Origin: Cohnella xylanilytica
GTDB lineage: Bacteria; Bacillota; Bacilli; Paenibacillales; Paenibacillaceae
Direction of reading: 5' to 3'
Assembly (NCBI RefSeq): GCF_014212175.1
Contig: NZ_JACJVR010000064.1
Span: 62,001 to 126,000, forward strand
Length of the DNA stretch: 64,000 nucleotides
How positions within the stretch are numbered: position 1 is the first letter of the stretch; every line of letters starts with the position of its first letter. Of this stretch, positions 34,465 to 42,857 are shown one piece after another. A program made the position numbers and the translations under genes. The notes beneath the pieces are model-generated. The model made no database searches. It worked only from the letters and a program-made list of their open reading frames with translations, and was not told the origin of the DNA.

Positions 34465-36521
34465 AGAGGGAGCGTGCGGGAACTTCCGGCAGTCTGCCGG
34501 AGTATGAGGCGGGTTCGGGGCCGGCGGCCGAGCTTCGGGCGAAGCCGGCGGAGGACGGGACGCTCGAGATCGAACTGGACGAGGCCGCCGCGTGCCGTTA
34601 TTGGGCCGGCGGGGCGAGCCGGCTCGAGCGAAGGCTGCTTCGGTGGATTGTCCGAAGATACGCGGGACTCCCGTTCGGCGAGGACGAAGCCGAGCTCGGC
34701 TTCGCGGCCGACGAAGCCTGGACCGGGGCGGAGATCCGGGTAGCGCTGGCCCGGATGCGCCGGGACGGCGTTCTGCTGGCCGTCCGGAAGGCGTGGGGAG
34801 ACCGGCTGCTCTACGTGCCCGCCGAGAAGGCCGGAATCTGGCAGCTGACGCTGGACCCTCCGGGAGCGAAGCCGCTGCCGTTCGAAGGGGAGGCGGACGC
34901 GGAGCCTCTCTCGGCCGGCTCCCGCCTCCCCTTGTCGCTGGAGCTGCTGACGGTCTGGTCGGCCATGAGGCGCCACGGCTTCCCGCTGACGGCGAAGGGG
35001 GTTCCCCATAAGGCGCGGGCCGACAAGCTCGTGTCCGCCATGCGGCTGACGGGCGAGGAGGTCGAGTCCTCCGGCATTGTGACCGCGCGCGAGCAGCCGG
35101 CGCCGCCGAACGTCGCGCTCGCGCTCGATATCGGCCTCTGCGTCGGGGCGCTCGCGAGGGAGCCGGGGCGTATCGTGGTGTCCGACCGGCCGCCCGCGGC
35201 CTGGGCGGGCAAGACCCGTCCCGAGGTCGACGCCGGGCTGCTGGAGCTTGCGACGCTGCGGTACGCGGGGCGGGACGCGAAGCTGCATAGAGCCGCGACG
35301 GCGCTGCGCGGCTTGACGCCTGGCCTCTGGTACAAGGAGAGCGAGGTTCGCGGGAGCGCGGATTCGGCCGCGGAAGGCGAAGACGAAGCCTGGGAGAGAT
35401 GGCTCGGCCTGATGGCGGCCTGCGGCTGGCTGGAGAGAGCCGTCGTATCGGATCCGCCGGGAGCGGGAGAGAGAATGCTGCGCTGGACGATCGATCCCAG
35501 GCCTCCGGGCCTTCGAAGAGGAAGCGCGGCCGCGGAGGCGGCTCCCGGCGAAGGCACGATCTACGTTCAGCCCGATCTCGAAATTCTCGTGCCGCCGGAA
35601 GCGGGCTTCGACGCGCGGTGGATACTCGAGGGCGTCGCCGAGCGGACGGCCGCCGATGTCGTCTTCGCGTACCGGCTGACCCGCGAATCGTGCCGCCGGG
35701 CGAGCGAAGCCGGCTGGACGTTCTCTTCGCTAGCCGATTGGCTCGCGCAAGAGTCGGGCAGCCCGCTTCCCGAGCCGGCGAGGCGCGCCTTGGCGGACTG
35801 GTTCTCGCGGCTCGGCAAGGCTTCGGTCGCGGAAGCGACGCTGCTGCGGCTCGCCGACGAGGAGGCGGCCCAGCTCGTCGCGCGGGACGAGACGGCGTCG
35901 GGCCTGCTGGAGGAGCGGCTCTCGGAGCGCGTCTTCGTCGTCAGGCCCGGCTGCGCGGAAGCGCTGGTCCGGCGTCTCGGCGAGCTCGGCTATCCCGCCG
36001 CGGCCGTCCCCGCGGCCGGCGCGCGGACGGCGGGCGGCAAGCCGGAGGCCAAAGACAGGGCCGAACCCGGCGTCCCGGACGGAGGTTCTCCGGAACGCGG
36101 GGGAAGGCCGGCCGACCCGGGCTGGGTGCAGCGGCGGCCCGCTTCGTCCTTCTACGAGGAGGATCGCTCGCCGCCGAAGGAAGAGGAGCTGTTCCCGGGA
36201 CTCGGGGACGTTCCCGCCGCTTGGCTGAAGGAGCCGAGAAGCTACCACGTCTCGACCCGGCGCGAGCTGGTGGAGCGGGCCATCGCCTGGCGGACCGGGC
36301 TGAAGCTTCGGCGGGAGAACGATTGGGTCCGCTTCGTTCCGGAGAAGGTGACGCCGACCGAACGGGGCTGGGCGGCGACCGGCTGGATCCGGCCCGACGG
36401 GGAGACCGGGCCGGTCCGCTTCCCGCGCCAAGAGTGGTCCGCCGACCTCTTCGCGGAGATGATGATCGAGCTTCCGGCGCCCTCCGGGCCGGGGCCGGAC
36501 GGGACTTGGACAAATCATTGA
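34461..36521 (+). CDS. Helicase-associated protein (Helicase_C_3-like), XPB partner
   Basis: 686 residues from GTG 34461, which overlaps the helicase stop by 4 bp. No ATPase motifs. The middle section I-Y-V-Q-P-D-L-E-I-L-V-P-P followed by A-Y-R-L-T-R-E-S-C-R-R-A matches the XPB/Ssl2 helicase-associated (Helicase_C_3) domain, about residues 370-500. A charged, Pro/Gly-rich linker (about 515-570) leads to a C-terminal domain with W-V-R-F-V-P-E-K-V. Very high GC and Arg/Ala/Glu content. Probably a subunit or regulator of the helicase; the precise function is unknown. Confidence 0.82.
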   Translation: MKRERAGTSGSLPEYEAGSGPAAELRAKPAEDGTLEIELDEAAACRYWAGGASRLERRLLRWIVRRYAGLPFGEDEAELGFAADEAWTGAEIRVALARMRRDGVLLAVRKAWGDRLLYVPAEKAGIWQLTLDPPGAKPLPFEGEADAEPLSAGSRLPLSLELLTVWSAMRRHGFPLTAKGVPHKARADKLVSAMRLTGEEVESSGIVTAREQPAPPNVALALDIGLCVGALAREPGRIVVSDRPPAAWAGKTRPEVDAGLLELATLRYAGRDAKLHRAATALRGLTPGLWYKESEVRGSADSAAEGEDEAWERWLGLMAACGWLERAVVSDPPGAGERMLRWTIDPRPPGLRRGSAAAEAAPGEGTIYVQPDLEILVPPEAGFDARWILEGVAERTAADVVFAYRLTRESCRRASEAGWTFSSLADWLAQESGSPLPEPARRALADWFSRLGKASVAEATLLRLADEEAAQLVARDETASGLLEERLSERVFVVRPGCAEALVRRLGELGYPAAAVPAAGARTAGGKPEAKDRAEPGVPDGGSPERGGRPADPGWVQRRPASSFYEEDRSPPKEEELFPGLGDVPAAWLKEPRSYHVSTRRELVERAIAWRTGLKLRRENDWVRFVPEKVTPTERGWAATGWIRPDGETGPVRFPRQEWSADLFAEMMIELPAPSGPGPDGTWTNH

Positions 36522-36548
36522 CCGCACGGTCGACGTTTGTGGTATGAT
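36518..36548 (+). promoter_or_regulatory. Candidate promoter of ylbF-ylbG
   Basis: TTGACC (36518-36523, overlapping the previous stop codon), 19-bp spacer, TATGAT (36543-36548). Confidence 0.5.
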
Positions 36549-36586
36549 ATTGGGGAGCACACTAGCCGAAAGGTGGGGTGAACCCG

Positions 36587-37078
36587 TTGATCGGAGTTAC
36601 CGAGAACCAGCCCGAGGCAGCGGTGCCGAGCCGCGCGTCGGAAGATGAGCCCGCCGACTTCGCGACGCTGCTGTCCCGCGCCTACGAGCTGGGAGAGATG
36701 ATCAAGCAATCCGCGCTGGCCGCGGAATACGTTTATTACAAGGACAAGGTGAGTCGCGACGCCGACGTCCACGCCTTGGCCCGCGACTTCGCCAAGGCCA
36801 AGGAACGGTTCGCGGAATGCGAACGGTTCGGCCGGTTCCATCCCGATTACAACGAAGCGCTCGACCGGGTGTACGAACTGGAAGCCCGGCTGGAAGCGAT
36901 CGGACCGGTCAAGCAGTACAAGGAAGCCGAGCAAGCCGTCGACCTCCTGCTGCACGAGGTGTCTCTCGTGATCGCCCGCGCGGTGTCCGACAGCATCAAG
37001 GTTCCGGACAACAATCCGAATCCGAAGGGCTGCGGCAGCGGAGGCAGCTGTTCTTGCGGCGGAGGAGGATGCGGATGA
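36587..37078 (+). CDS. ylbF: YlbF family protein with a Cys/Gly-rich tail
   Basis: 163 residues. The helical YlbF/YmcA core (about 20-135) is followed by C-G-S-G-G-S-C-S-C-G-G-G-G-C-G, five cysteines in 15 residues. In B. subtilis YlbF (RicF), with YmcA and YaaT, forms the Ric complex that binds Fe-S clusters, promotes mRNA maturation by RNase Y, and affects sporulation and competence. I chose TTG 36587 over GTG 36578 because AAAGGTGGGG would be too close to the latter. The stop overlaps the ylbG start (ATGA). Confidence 0.85.
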   Translation: MIGVTENQPEAAVPSRASEDEPADFATLLSRAYELGEMIKQSALAAEYVYYKDKVSRDADVHALARDFAKAKERFAECERFGRFHPDYNEALDRVYELEARLEAIGPVKQYKEAEQAVDLLLHEVSLVIARAVSDSIKVPDNNPNPKGCGSGGSCSCGGGGCG

Positions 37079-37407
37079 TGGATGAAGTGGTGGAGCCGGC
37101 AGGCGCCGAAGCTCCCGCGGAGCAAGACAATACGATCGCCGGCAAGTTCGGCGAACGGACCGGTTACATCGTCTGGTACAGCGATTGGAAGGCCGCGAGA
37201 GGGCTCGATAAATACGGAACGCTGCATTACCTCTCGCGCAAGATGCATTACGCGGTGCTGTACGTCGACGCCAGCGCTTCCGAAGAGACGCTTCGCCATC
37301 TTCAGCGGCTTCCTTACGTCAAGAAGATCGAGCGTTCATATCGCAACGAGATCAAGACGGAATACGAGCGCAACGTTCCGGACAAGACCCGGTTTTACGG
37401 ATTGTAA
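37075..37407 (+). CDS. ylbG: YlbG family protein (DUF2129)
   Basis: 110 residues, about 20 longer than B. subtilis YlbG at the N-terminus. The family core is R-T-G-Y-I-V-W-Y-S-D, G-T-L-H-Y-L-S-R-K-M-H-Y-A-V-L-Y and L-P-Y-V-K-K-I-E-R-S-Y-R. Function unknown; ylbF-ylbG pairing is conserved. ATG 37075 overlaps the ylbF stop; ATG 37078 is equally possible with GGAGGAGG at 37061-37068. Confidence 0.87.
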   Translation: MMDEVVEPAGAEAPAEQDNTIAGKFGERTGYIVWYSDWKAARGLDKYGTLHYLSRKMHYAVLYVDASASEETLRHLQRLPYVKKIERSYRNEIKTEYERNVPDKTRFYGL

Positions 37408-37430
37408 TCGGGACCGGCCGCTTGTTCGAC

Positions 37431-37463
37431 TCCCTTCCCCATCGGCGGGAAGGGAATTTTTTT
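37431..37463 (+). terminator. Terminator after ylbG
   Basis: TCCCTTCCC / GGGAAGGGA stem, 7-nt loop, then ATTTTTTT. Confidence 0.92.
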
Positions 37464-37576
37464 GTCCGCGCGCCCGGTCCGACGGGCTCTCCGAACGCGG
37501 CTTGAACGAATTTTTTCTTCATATTTCTTTAACAATTTCGCGACATTCGACCGATATATACATAGAAAGCGCAATA

Positions 37577-37605
37577 TAGACATCATTTTCCGATCCAATT
37601 ATAAT
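37577..37605 (+). promoter_or_regulatory. Promoter of the response regulator gene in an AT-rich island
   Basis: TAGACA (37577-37582), 17-bp spacer, TATAAT (37600-37605). The surrounding 37500-37670 is strikingly AT-rich for this chromosome, with A/T runs upstream of the -35 that could act as UP elements. No gene lies in the 269-bp gap. Confidence 0.75.
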
Positions 37606-37676
37606 GAGCTTCAGGTAAAATGTTAACGCATTTTTAAGAATCAAAACAATTCGCTTCGATTCGAGGTGCGCCTACA

Positions 37677-38381
37677 TTGACCAAGATTCTCGTCATCGAA
37701 GATGAGAAGATCATCGGAGAGATGATCTCCATGTACTTGACCGACGAAGAGTTCTCCGTGCGCAGGGTGGAGACCGGACGCGACGGCCTCGAAGCGGTCG
37801 ACGCCTTCGGGCCCGACGTGATCCTGCTGGACCTCATGCTGCCGGACATGGACGGAATCGATCTGTGCGAGACCGTGCGCCGGCGATTCGATACGCCGAT
37901 CATCGTCATCTCCATGAACACGAAGGTGAACGAACGCGTCCGCGCCCTTAACGCCGGCGCGGACGATTATATGTGCAAGCCGTTCAGCATGCAGGAGCTC
38001 AAGGCGAGGATCGGGGCCGCCGTGCGCCGGTACAAGCCTTCGCTCGCCGCCCCCGCCGAGACGGCCGCGGCGGCCGCCGATCCGGACGCCGCGCACGGAA
38101 TCGGACTGGACCTGCAGAAGAGAACGGTGACGGTGGACGGCCAGCCGGTGGAGACGACGTTCTCCGAATTCGAGCTGATCAAGCTGCTGTTCGAATTCCC
38201 CGGACGGGTGTTCACGCGGGACGAGCTGATCAATACGCTTCGCGGCATCGATTCGTACGTCAACGACCGCGCCATCGACGTCCACATTACCAATCTGCGC
38301 AAGAAGCTGGAGAAGAACCCGAAGGAGCCCCAGTACATCAAGACGGTATGGGGAGTCGGCTACAAGCTCGCGCTGGAATAA
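37677..38381 (+). CDS. OmpR/PhoB-family response regulator
   Basis: 234 residues: receiver domain (1-118) with the acidic pair E-D-E, phospho-acceptor Asp52 in L-L-D-L-M-L-P-D-M-D-G and Lys in M-C-K-P-F, then an Ala-rich linker and a winged-helix DNA-binding domain (about 140-234) with I-D-V-H-I-T-N-L-R-K-K-L and T-V-W-G-V-G-Y-K. TTG start with GAGGTG upstream. The switch Thr is Ser (V-I-S-M-N). The hybrid kinase starts 166 bp downstream and is the likely, though unproven, partner. A short T-tailed hairpin at 38453-38470 may separate them. Confidence 0.9.
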   Translation: MTKILVIEDEKIIGEMISMYLTDEEFSVRRVETGRDGLEAVDAFGPDVILLDLMLPDMDGIDLCETVRRRFDTPIIVISMNTKVNERVRALNAGADDYMCKPFSMQELKARIGAAVRRYKPSLAAPAETAAAAADPDAAHGIGLDLQKRTVTVDGQPVETTFSEFELIKLLFEFPGRVFTRDELINTLRGIDSYVNDRAIDVHITNLRKKLEKNPKEPQYIKTVWGVGYKLALE

Positions 38382-38547
38382 CGCCGCCGCGCATCCGCCG
38401 CCCGCGGAGGACGGGACGGACGGCGGCTTCATCGAATCTCCTTCCTGCCGGAATCCGAACGGATTTTTTGGGCGCGAAGGAGGTTTTTGTCATTGCCGGG
38501 GCGAATCGGGCTTAAAGGGAATTGCATCGCGGAGAGGAGAGAGACGG

Positions 38548-41500
38548 TTGTTCCAATCGCTGCGCCTGCGGACCTGGCTTCTGCTTCTACTAACGACCGG
38601 CTTCACGCTGGTCGTCTGCGGCTTGATCTATTACCGGTCGGCGCAGTCGACGATCAAAGCTTCCTTGCTCGACAACGCGAGCCTGTCGGTGCGGACGGGC
38701 TCCGATTCCGTCGCGGTGCGGGTGGACGATCTGATCCGCCAGGCGGCGTCGCTTCGAGACCGGATTCCGTTCGAGAGAGGCTCGGAGGAGAGATTCATGA
38801 CCGCCCTGCAGCAGGAATGGCTGCTGCAGGGGACCTTCCGCGCGCTCGGCTTCAGCGACCGGGAAGGGCGCCTTCGGATGACGAACGGAACCGCCGCGAG
38901 CATCCGGAACGAACCCGCCTTCGCGTCGGCGCTTCAGGGCGCGAGCGTCATCCGGCACGCTTATCAGCTGGAGGCCTTCCCGGACGAAGACTCGGCGTAC
39001 ATCCTCCTTCCCGTATACGACCGGACCCGGCTCGTCTCCGGCGTGCTCGTCGCTTCGGTTCCGATCGGCCAGATCGGCGGCAGCTTGTCGCAGACGGTTC
39101 TGAGGCTCTCCGAGAACGAACGGGTTCCGAACGAATTCGCCTTGCTGGACCGGACCGGCAACGCTCTCTATTCGACTTACACGGCGACCCGGCTGACCCC
39201 GGAGGACAACCGGACGATCGTCCGGGCCCTCGCGAGCCGCAAGGAGACGACGATCGCCAGGGAAGGAAGCCGATTGTTCGCGTCCGCCGTCCCCGGAACG
39301 GAATGGAGCCTCGTTCTCGTCGTGCCGACGGACAAGCTGTACAAGCCGCTGCACCAGCTGCTGCTGCGCACGATCGCGATCTGCCTGGCGATGGAGCTGG
39401 CGCTCGCCGTGCTGTTCCTGCTGCTGATCACGCCCCCGTTCAAGCGGATCCGCGAGATTCTGAAGACGACGGAGGCGGTCGCCGCCGGGTACTTCCACGC
39501 CGAGCCGTTGAAGCCCGGCATGAACGACGAGATTGGAGCGCTCGCGTCGTCCGTGAACGGCATGGTCGAGCAGCTGAGGAATCTGTTCGAGCCGCTGCAA
39601 GCGGTCACGAACCAGAACGACTACGGCATCATCGTGACGGACAGGGATTATCGGATCACGCAGTTCAACGACACGGCGCAGCGGATGCTCGGCTATTCCG
39701 CGGATGAAGTCGTCGGGAAGATGACGCCCTTGCATTTCTCTTCGATGGAGGAGCTCGAGGCGAAGGCGAAGCGGCTGTCCGGCAAGCTCGGCCGGACGGT
39801 CCGACCCGGCCTGGAATACTTCCGCGCCATGCTCGCGGGCCGGATGTCGTATTCCGAGGAACGGATCTATATCCGCAAGAACAGGGAACCGATCCCCGTG
39901 TTCCTCAACGTCAGCAAGATCGTGGACAAGCACGGAAGGGTCACGGGGTACGTCGGTTTGTTCCGGGACATCACGAAGCAGAAGGAGATCCAGGCCGAGC
40001 TGACGAGGGCGAAGCAGAGCGCGGAAGAGGCGAACATGGCCAAAAGCGTGTTCCTCGCCCGGATGAGCCACGAGATCCGGACTCCGATCAACGGGATCGT
40101 CGGCTTGTCGCAGCTCCTGCAGAGGACCGAATTGACCGAAGCGCAGCGGGATTACCTGCAGAAGATCGTCACCTCCTCCGAGGTGCTGCTCGGCATCGTC
40201 AACGACATCCTGGACTTCTCCAAGATCGAGGCGGGCAAGTTCGAGCTGGAGCAGGTGGCGTTCGAGCCGGAGGAGCTGTTCCGGAAGCTCGGGGACACGC
40301 TGAGCATCTTCCTGAGCAAGAAGCAGCTGGAGATGATCTTCGACGTGCCGGATTCGCTTCCCCAGCGTCTGATCGGAGACCCGCTGCGGCTGGAGCAGAT
40401 TCTTCTCAACCTCGCGAACAACGCCATCAAGTTCACGAACCGGGGCCACGTGCACTTCCGCGTCCGGATGCCGGAAGCTTCCGCCGGACGGGTGAAGCTG
40501 GAGTTCTCGGTGGCGGACACGGGAATCGGCATCTCCGAGGAGCAGATGGCCCATCTGTTCCAGCCGTTCTCCCAGGCGGACGGGTCGACGAGCCGCAAGT
40601 ACGGCGGAACCGGCCTCGGCCTCGTCATCGCCGACGAGCTCGTGTCGCTGATGGGGGGAAGGCTCGAAGCGGAGAGCGAGCCGGGGCAGGGAAGCCGGTT
40701 CTTCTTCTCGCTCAGCTTCCCCGTCGCCACGGGCGAAGCGGCGCCCCGTCCCGCGATTCCCGCGGGGGACGTTCCCCGTTCCTCCGTACTGTGCATCGAG
40801 AGGCCGGGCTTGATGCAGAACACGCTGCGCGGGATGCTCGCTTCCTGCAACGCGGAAGCCGTCTTCGCCGATTCGTGGAAGAGCGCCTTGGCGCTGCTCG
40901 GCGGGCCGGAGGCCGAGAAGAGGTTCGACTTCGTCATCTGCAACATGGAGATGCCCGACATGTACGGGGAAGAGACGTGGCGGAAGCTGCAGGAAGCGGC
41001 TCGGCCGGCGCTGACGATCGCGATGACGACGCCTTACGGCCAGAGCGAGTGGCTCCGCATGGAAGGATCGGCCCGGCCCGACCGGATGCTGATCAAGCCG
41101 GTGAACCGCCGGGCGCTTCGCAACCTGATCGAGAGCATCCGGCAGGAGCGGGAGCACGGGAGCCCCGAAGCTCCGCGGAAGGCCAAGAAAAAAAGCTCGC
41201 GGCCGGACAAGCCGCGCATACTTCTCGCGGAAGATCATACGATCAATCAACAGGTCGCGTGCGAGCTGCTCCACAGCCGGGGGTACGAGACCGGCATCGC
41301 GTCGAACGGCCGCGAGGCGTTGGAGCTGCTCCGCCGGGACCATTGGGATCTCGTTCTGATGGATCTTCACATGCCCGAGATGGACGGGATCGAGGCGTCC
41401 CGCGCGATCCGCGCCCGGCGGTCGGGCTGGCAGCTGCCGATCGTCGCCATGACGGCCAACGTCATTATGGAGGACCGCGTCAAATGCTTGAACGCGGGAA

Positions 41501-41958
41501 TGAACGACGTCGTCACGAAGCCGATTCGCGCCGACGTCCTGTTCGAAGTCGTCGACCGGTGGCTGCGGCACGCCCGCCAGATCGATTGGGAGGACGCGCT
41601 CGACCGGGTGAACGGCAAGGAGTCGATTCTCAGGCACATGCTCCGGACGTTCGGCCAGGAGTACGACGGCTTCGCCGATGTTCTCCGCGGCAAGCTGGAA
41701 GGAGGAGAAGGGGATGCGGCGGCCAAGCTTCTCCATACGCTGAAGGGTGTCGCGGGCAATCTGTCGGCGCGGGCGGTATTCGCGGCGGCGGAATCGCTGG
41801 AGGCGGCGATCTCGGCCGCGAACGGCGGGCTCTCGACCGAGAGATGGATCGTTCCGTTTACCCGGCTGGAGAAGGCGTTGAAGGAGCTGCTGACCGCGAT
41901 CGAGCTCGAGGAGAGCAGAGCGTCCGCCCTTTTTCTTCCAACCTTGGATCGGTTTTAA
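38548..41958 (+). CDS. Hybrid sensor histidine kinase: Cache-like, HAMP, PAS, HisKA-HATPase, pseudo-REC, REC, HPt
   Basis: 1136 residues. Two membrane segments (about 8-28 and 272-296) bracket an extracellular sensor region. HAMP (about 297-350) and PAS (about 355-480) follow, then HisKA with His508 in M-S-H-E-I-R-T-P and HATPase motifs N-N-A-I-K-F, D-T-G-I-G-I and G-G-T-G-L-G-L. The first receiver (about 735-860) is degenerate: the acidic pocket reads C-I-E-R and the phospho-Asp is Asn799 (I-C-N-M-E-M-P-D-M-Y-G). The second (about 890-1005) is intact with Asp939. The C-terminal HPt has His1063 in L-L-H-T-L-K-G. Start TTG with GGAGAGGAGAG upstream. No in-frame ATG lies nearby. Confidence 0.92.
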   Translation: MFQSLRLRTWLLLLLTTGFTLVVCGLIYYRSAQSTIKASLLDNASLSVRTGSDSVAVRVDDLIRQAASLRDRIPFERGSEERFMTALQQEWLLQGTFRALGFSDREGRLRMTNGTAASIRNEPAFASALQGASVIRHAYQLEAFPDEDSAYILLPVYDRTRLVSGVLVASVPIGQIGGSLSQTVLRLSENERVPNEFALLDRTGNALYSTYTATRLTPEDNRTIVRALASRKETTIAREGSRLFASAVPGTEWSLVLVVPTDKLYKPLHQLLLRTIAICLAMELALAVLFLLLITPPFKRIREILKTTEAVAAGYFHAEPLKPGMNDEIGALASSVNGMVEQLRNLFEPLQAVTNQNDYGIIVTDRDYRITQFNDTAQRMLGYSADEVVGKMTPLHFSSMEELEAKAKRLSGKLGRTVRPGLEYFRAMLAGRMSYSEERIYIRKNREPIPVFLNVSKIVDKHGRVTGYVGLFRDITKQKEIQAELTRAKQSAEEANMAKSVFLARMSHEIRTPINGIVGLSQLLQRTELTEAQRDYLQKIVTSSEVLLGIVNDILDFSKIEAGKFELEQVAFEPEELFRKLGDTLSIFLSKKQLEMIFDVPDSLPQRLIGDPLRLEQILLNLANNAIKFTNRGHVHFRVRMPEASAGRVKLEFSVADTGIGISEEQMAHLFQPFSQADGSTSRKYGGTGLGLVIADELVSLMGGRLEAESEPGQGSRFFFSLSFPVATGEAAPRPAIPAGDVPRSSVLCIERPGLMQNTLRGMLASCNAEAVFADSWKSALALLGGPEAEKRFDFVICNMEMPDMYGEETWRKLQEAARPALTIAMTTPYGQSEWLRMEGSARPDRMLIKPVNRRALRNLIESIRQEREHGSPEAPRKAKKKSSRPDKPRILLAEDHTINQQVACELLHSRGYETGIASNGREALELLRRDHWDLVLMDLHMPEMDGIEASRAIRARRSGWQLPIVAMTANVIMEDRVKCLNAGMNDVVTKPIRADVLFEVVDRWLRHARQIDWEDALDRVNGKESILRHMLRTFGQEYDGFADVLRGKLEGGEGDAAAKLLHTLKGVAGNLSARAVFAAAESLEAAISAANGGLSTERWIVPFTRLEKALKELLTAIELEESRASALFLPTLDRF

Positions 41959-41965
41959 TTTTTTG

Positions 41966-41995
41966 TTGAATCTTCGAGAATACGTGGGTTAGAAT
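41966..41995 (+). promoter_or_regulatory. Promoter of the 42066 gene
   Basis: TTGAAT (41966-41971), 18-bp spacer, TAGAAT (41990-41995), in a short AT-rich stretch after the kinase stop. Confidence 0.65.
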
Positions 41996-42065
41996 GTACT
42001 TAACTTCCTATTTTTGTGCCCGATATCTAGTCCTTAAGGCTTACATTCAGGAAGGGGGTAACCCG

Positions 42066-42503
42066 GTGAAAGACAAGCAGACCGAGCGTTGGGGTACATA
42101 CGAACCTTTCCATGTCGCCTTGGGCGACAAGAAGATCGTCGACATCATTATCACCAATCACGCGCGCGCCCGTTGGACCGACCGGGTCGAGGCCGTGAAG
42201 ACCGGTTACTCCGATATTGCCCAGTATCTGTGGCAATGCCTGAAGGAAGGCCGAATCGTCTCTTACTATCGGCACGAGCAAGACGTGTACACGATCGACG
42301 ACGATCTCGTCTTCGTCGCGGAATTCGCGGTCTCCGAGAAGGAAGTGGACCTGCTGGGCAATCCGCTGCACAAGATGATCGTCGTGACCTTCCTGGGCCG
42401 CATGTCCGAGACGATGGAGCTTAGGGACTTGAAGACGTACTATTCCTGGCTGCGCCATTCCAGGAGAATGACCTTGATCAAGAACAATCGCAAGAGAAGA
42501 TAG
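42066..42503 (+). CDS. Unrecognised 145-residue protein
   Basis: I do not recognise a family. Translation from GTG 42066 is supported by GGAAGGGGG about 8 bp upstream. The protein is soluble, with alternating strand-like segments (K-K-I-V-D-I-I-I-T; R-I-V-S-Y-Y-R; D-V-Y-T-I-D-D-D-L-V-F-V-A-E-F; K-M-I-V-V-T-F-L-G-R-M) and conserved-looking H-A-R-A-R-W, and ends in a very basic tail (R-R-M-T-L-I-K-N-N-R-K-R-R). It has its own promoter and a terminator. The strand pattern recalls small RelE/DUF4258-like folds, but no antitoxin gene is adjacent, so I do not propose that role. Confidence 0.7.
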   Translation: MKDKQTERWGTYEPFHVALGDKKIVDIIITNHARARWTDRVEAVKTGYSDIAQYLWQCLKEGRIVSYYRHEQDVYTIDDDLVFVAEFAVSEKEVDLLGNPLHKMIVVTFLGRMSETMELRDLKTYYSWLRHSRRMTLIKNNRKRR

Positions 42504-42515
42504 CAAGAAGCGCCG

Positions 42516-42541
42516 GGCATGCCTTGAGGGCATGCCTTTTT
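42516..42541 (+). terminator. Terminator after the 42066 gene
   Basis: GGCATGCC / GGCATGCC stem with a 5-nt loop, then TTTTT. Confidence 0.9.
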
Positions 42542-42857
42542 GCGTTGCCGGCGGGGCGGCGGGGATCGGGCGCGAAGGCGGGGACGGGCGGCGGAAGGCC
42601 GAATGAGATCCGGGACAGCAGACGACGATGAAGGCCGAAGACGATTGAACGGGCTGCGCCGGTAGAAGCCGGATTCGGGGGATGCTACGGACGAACGGCG
42701 GCCGGAGCGGGGAGCTGCCCGGCCGGCTCCGACGATTCCTGATTCGGCTCCCCCATTATGGGGGCCGTGGGCGTTATGCTTTTCCGCGCGGGAACGTCTC
42801 CATCTTATGGTATAATGGGAATCAGTTTATCGACCGGGAAAGGCGTGAAGAAGACAG
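42542..42857. other. 316-bp intergenic stretch with the LysR gene promoter
   Basis: No gene or repeat seen. An extended -10 (TGG-TATAAT, 42808-42816) lies 41 bp before the LysR start; -35 is not recognisable. The rest is GC-rich without T-tailed hairpins. Confidence 0.55.

Noticed and set aside
38477-38495. A strong AAGGAGG followed by TTG codons just before the hybrid kinase, in a different frame.
   Set aside because: The frame it would open is a shadow of the kinase. The kinase itself has a suitable TTG at 38548 with its own ribosome site and a good membrane-anchor N-terminus. A single-base indel cannot be excluded but is not needed.
42066-42503. Toxin of a toxin-antitoxin pair.
   Set aside because: Strand-rich fold and basic tail invite the idea, but no small partner gene is present on either side.
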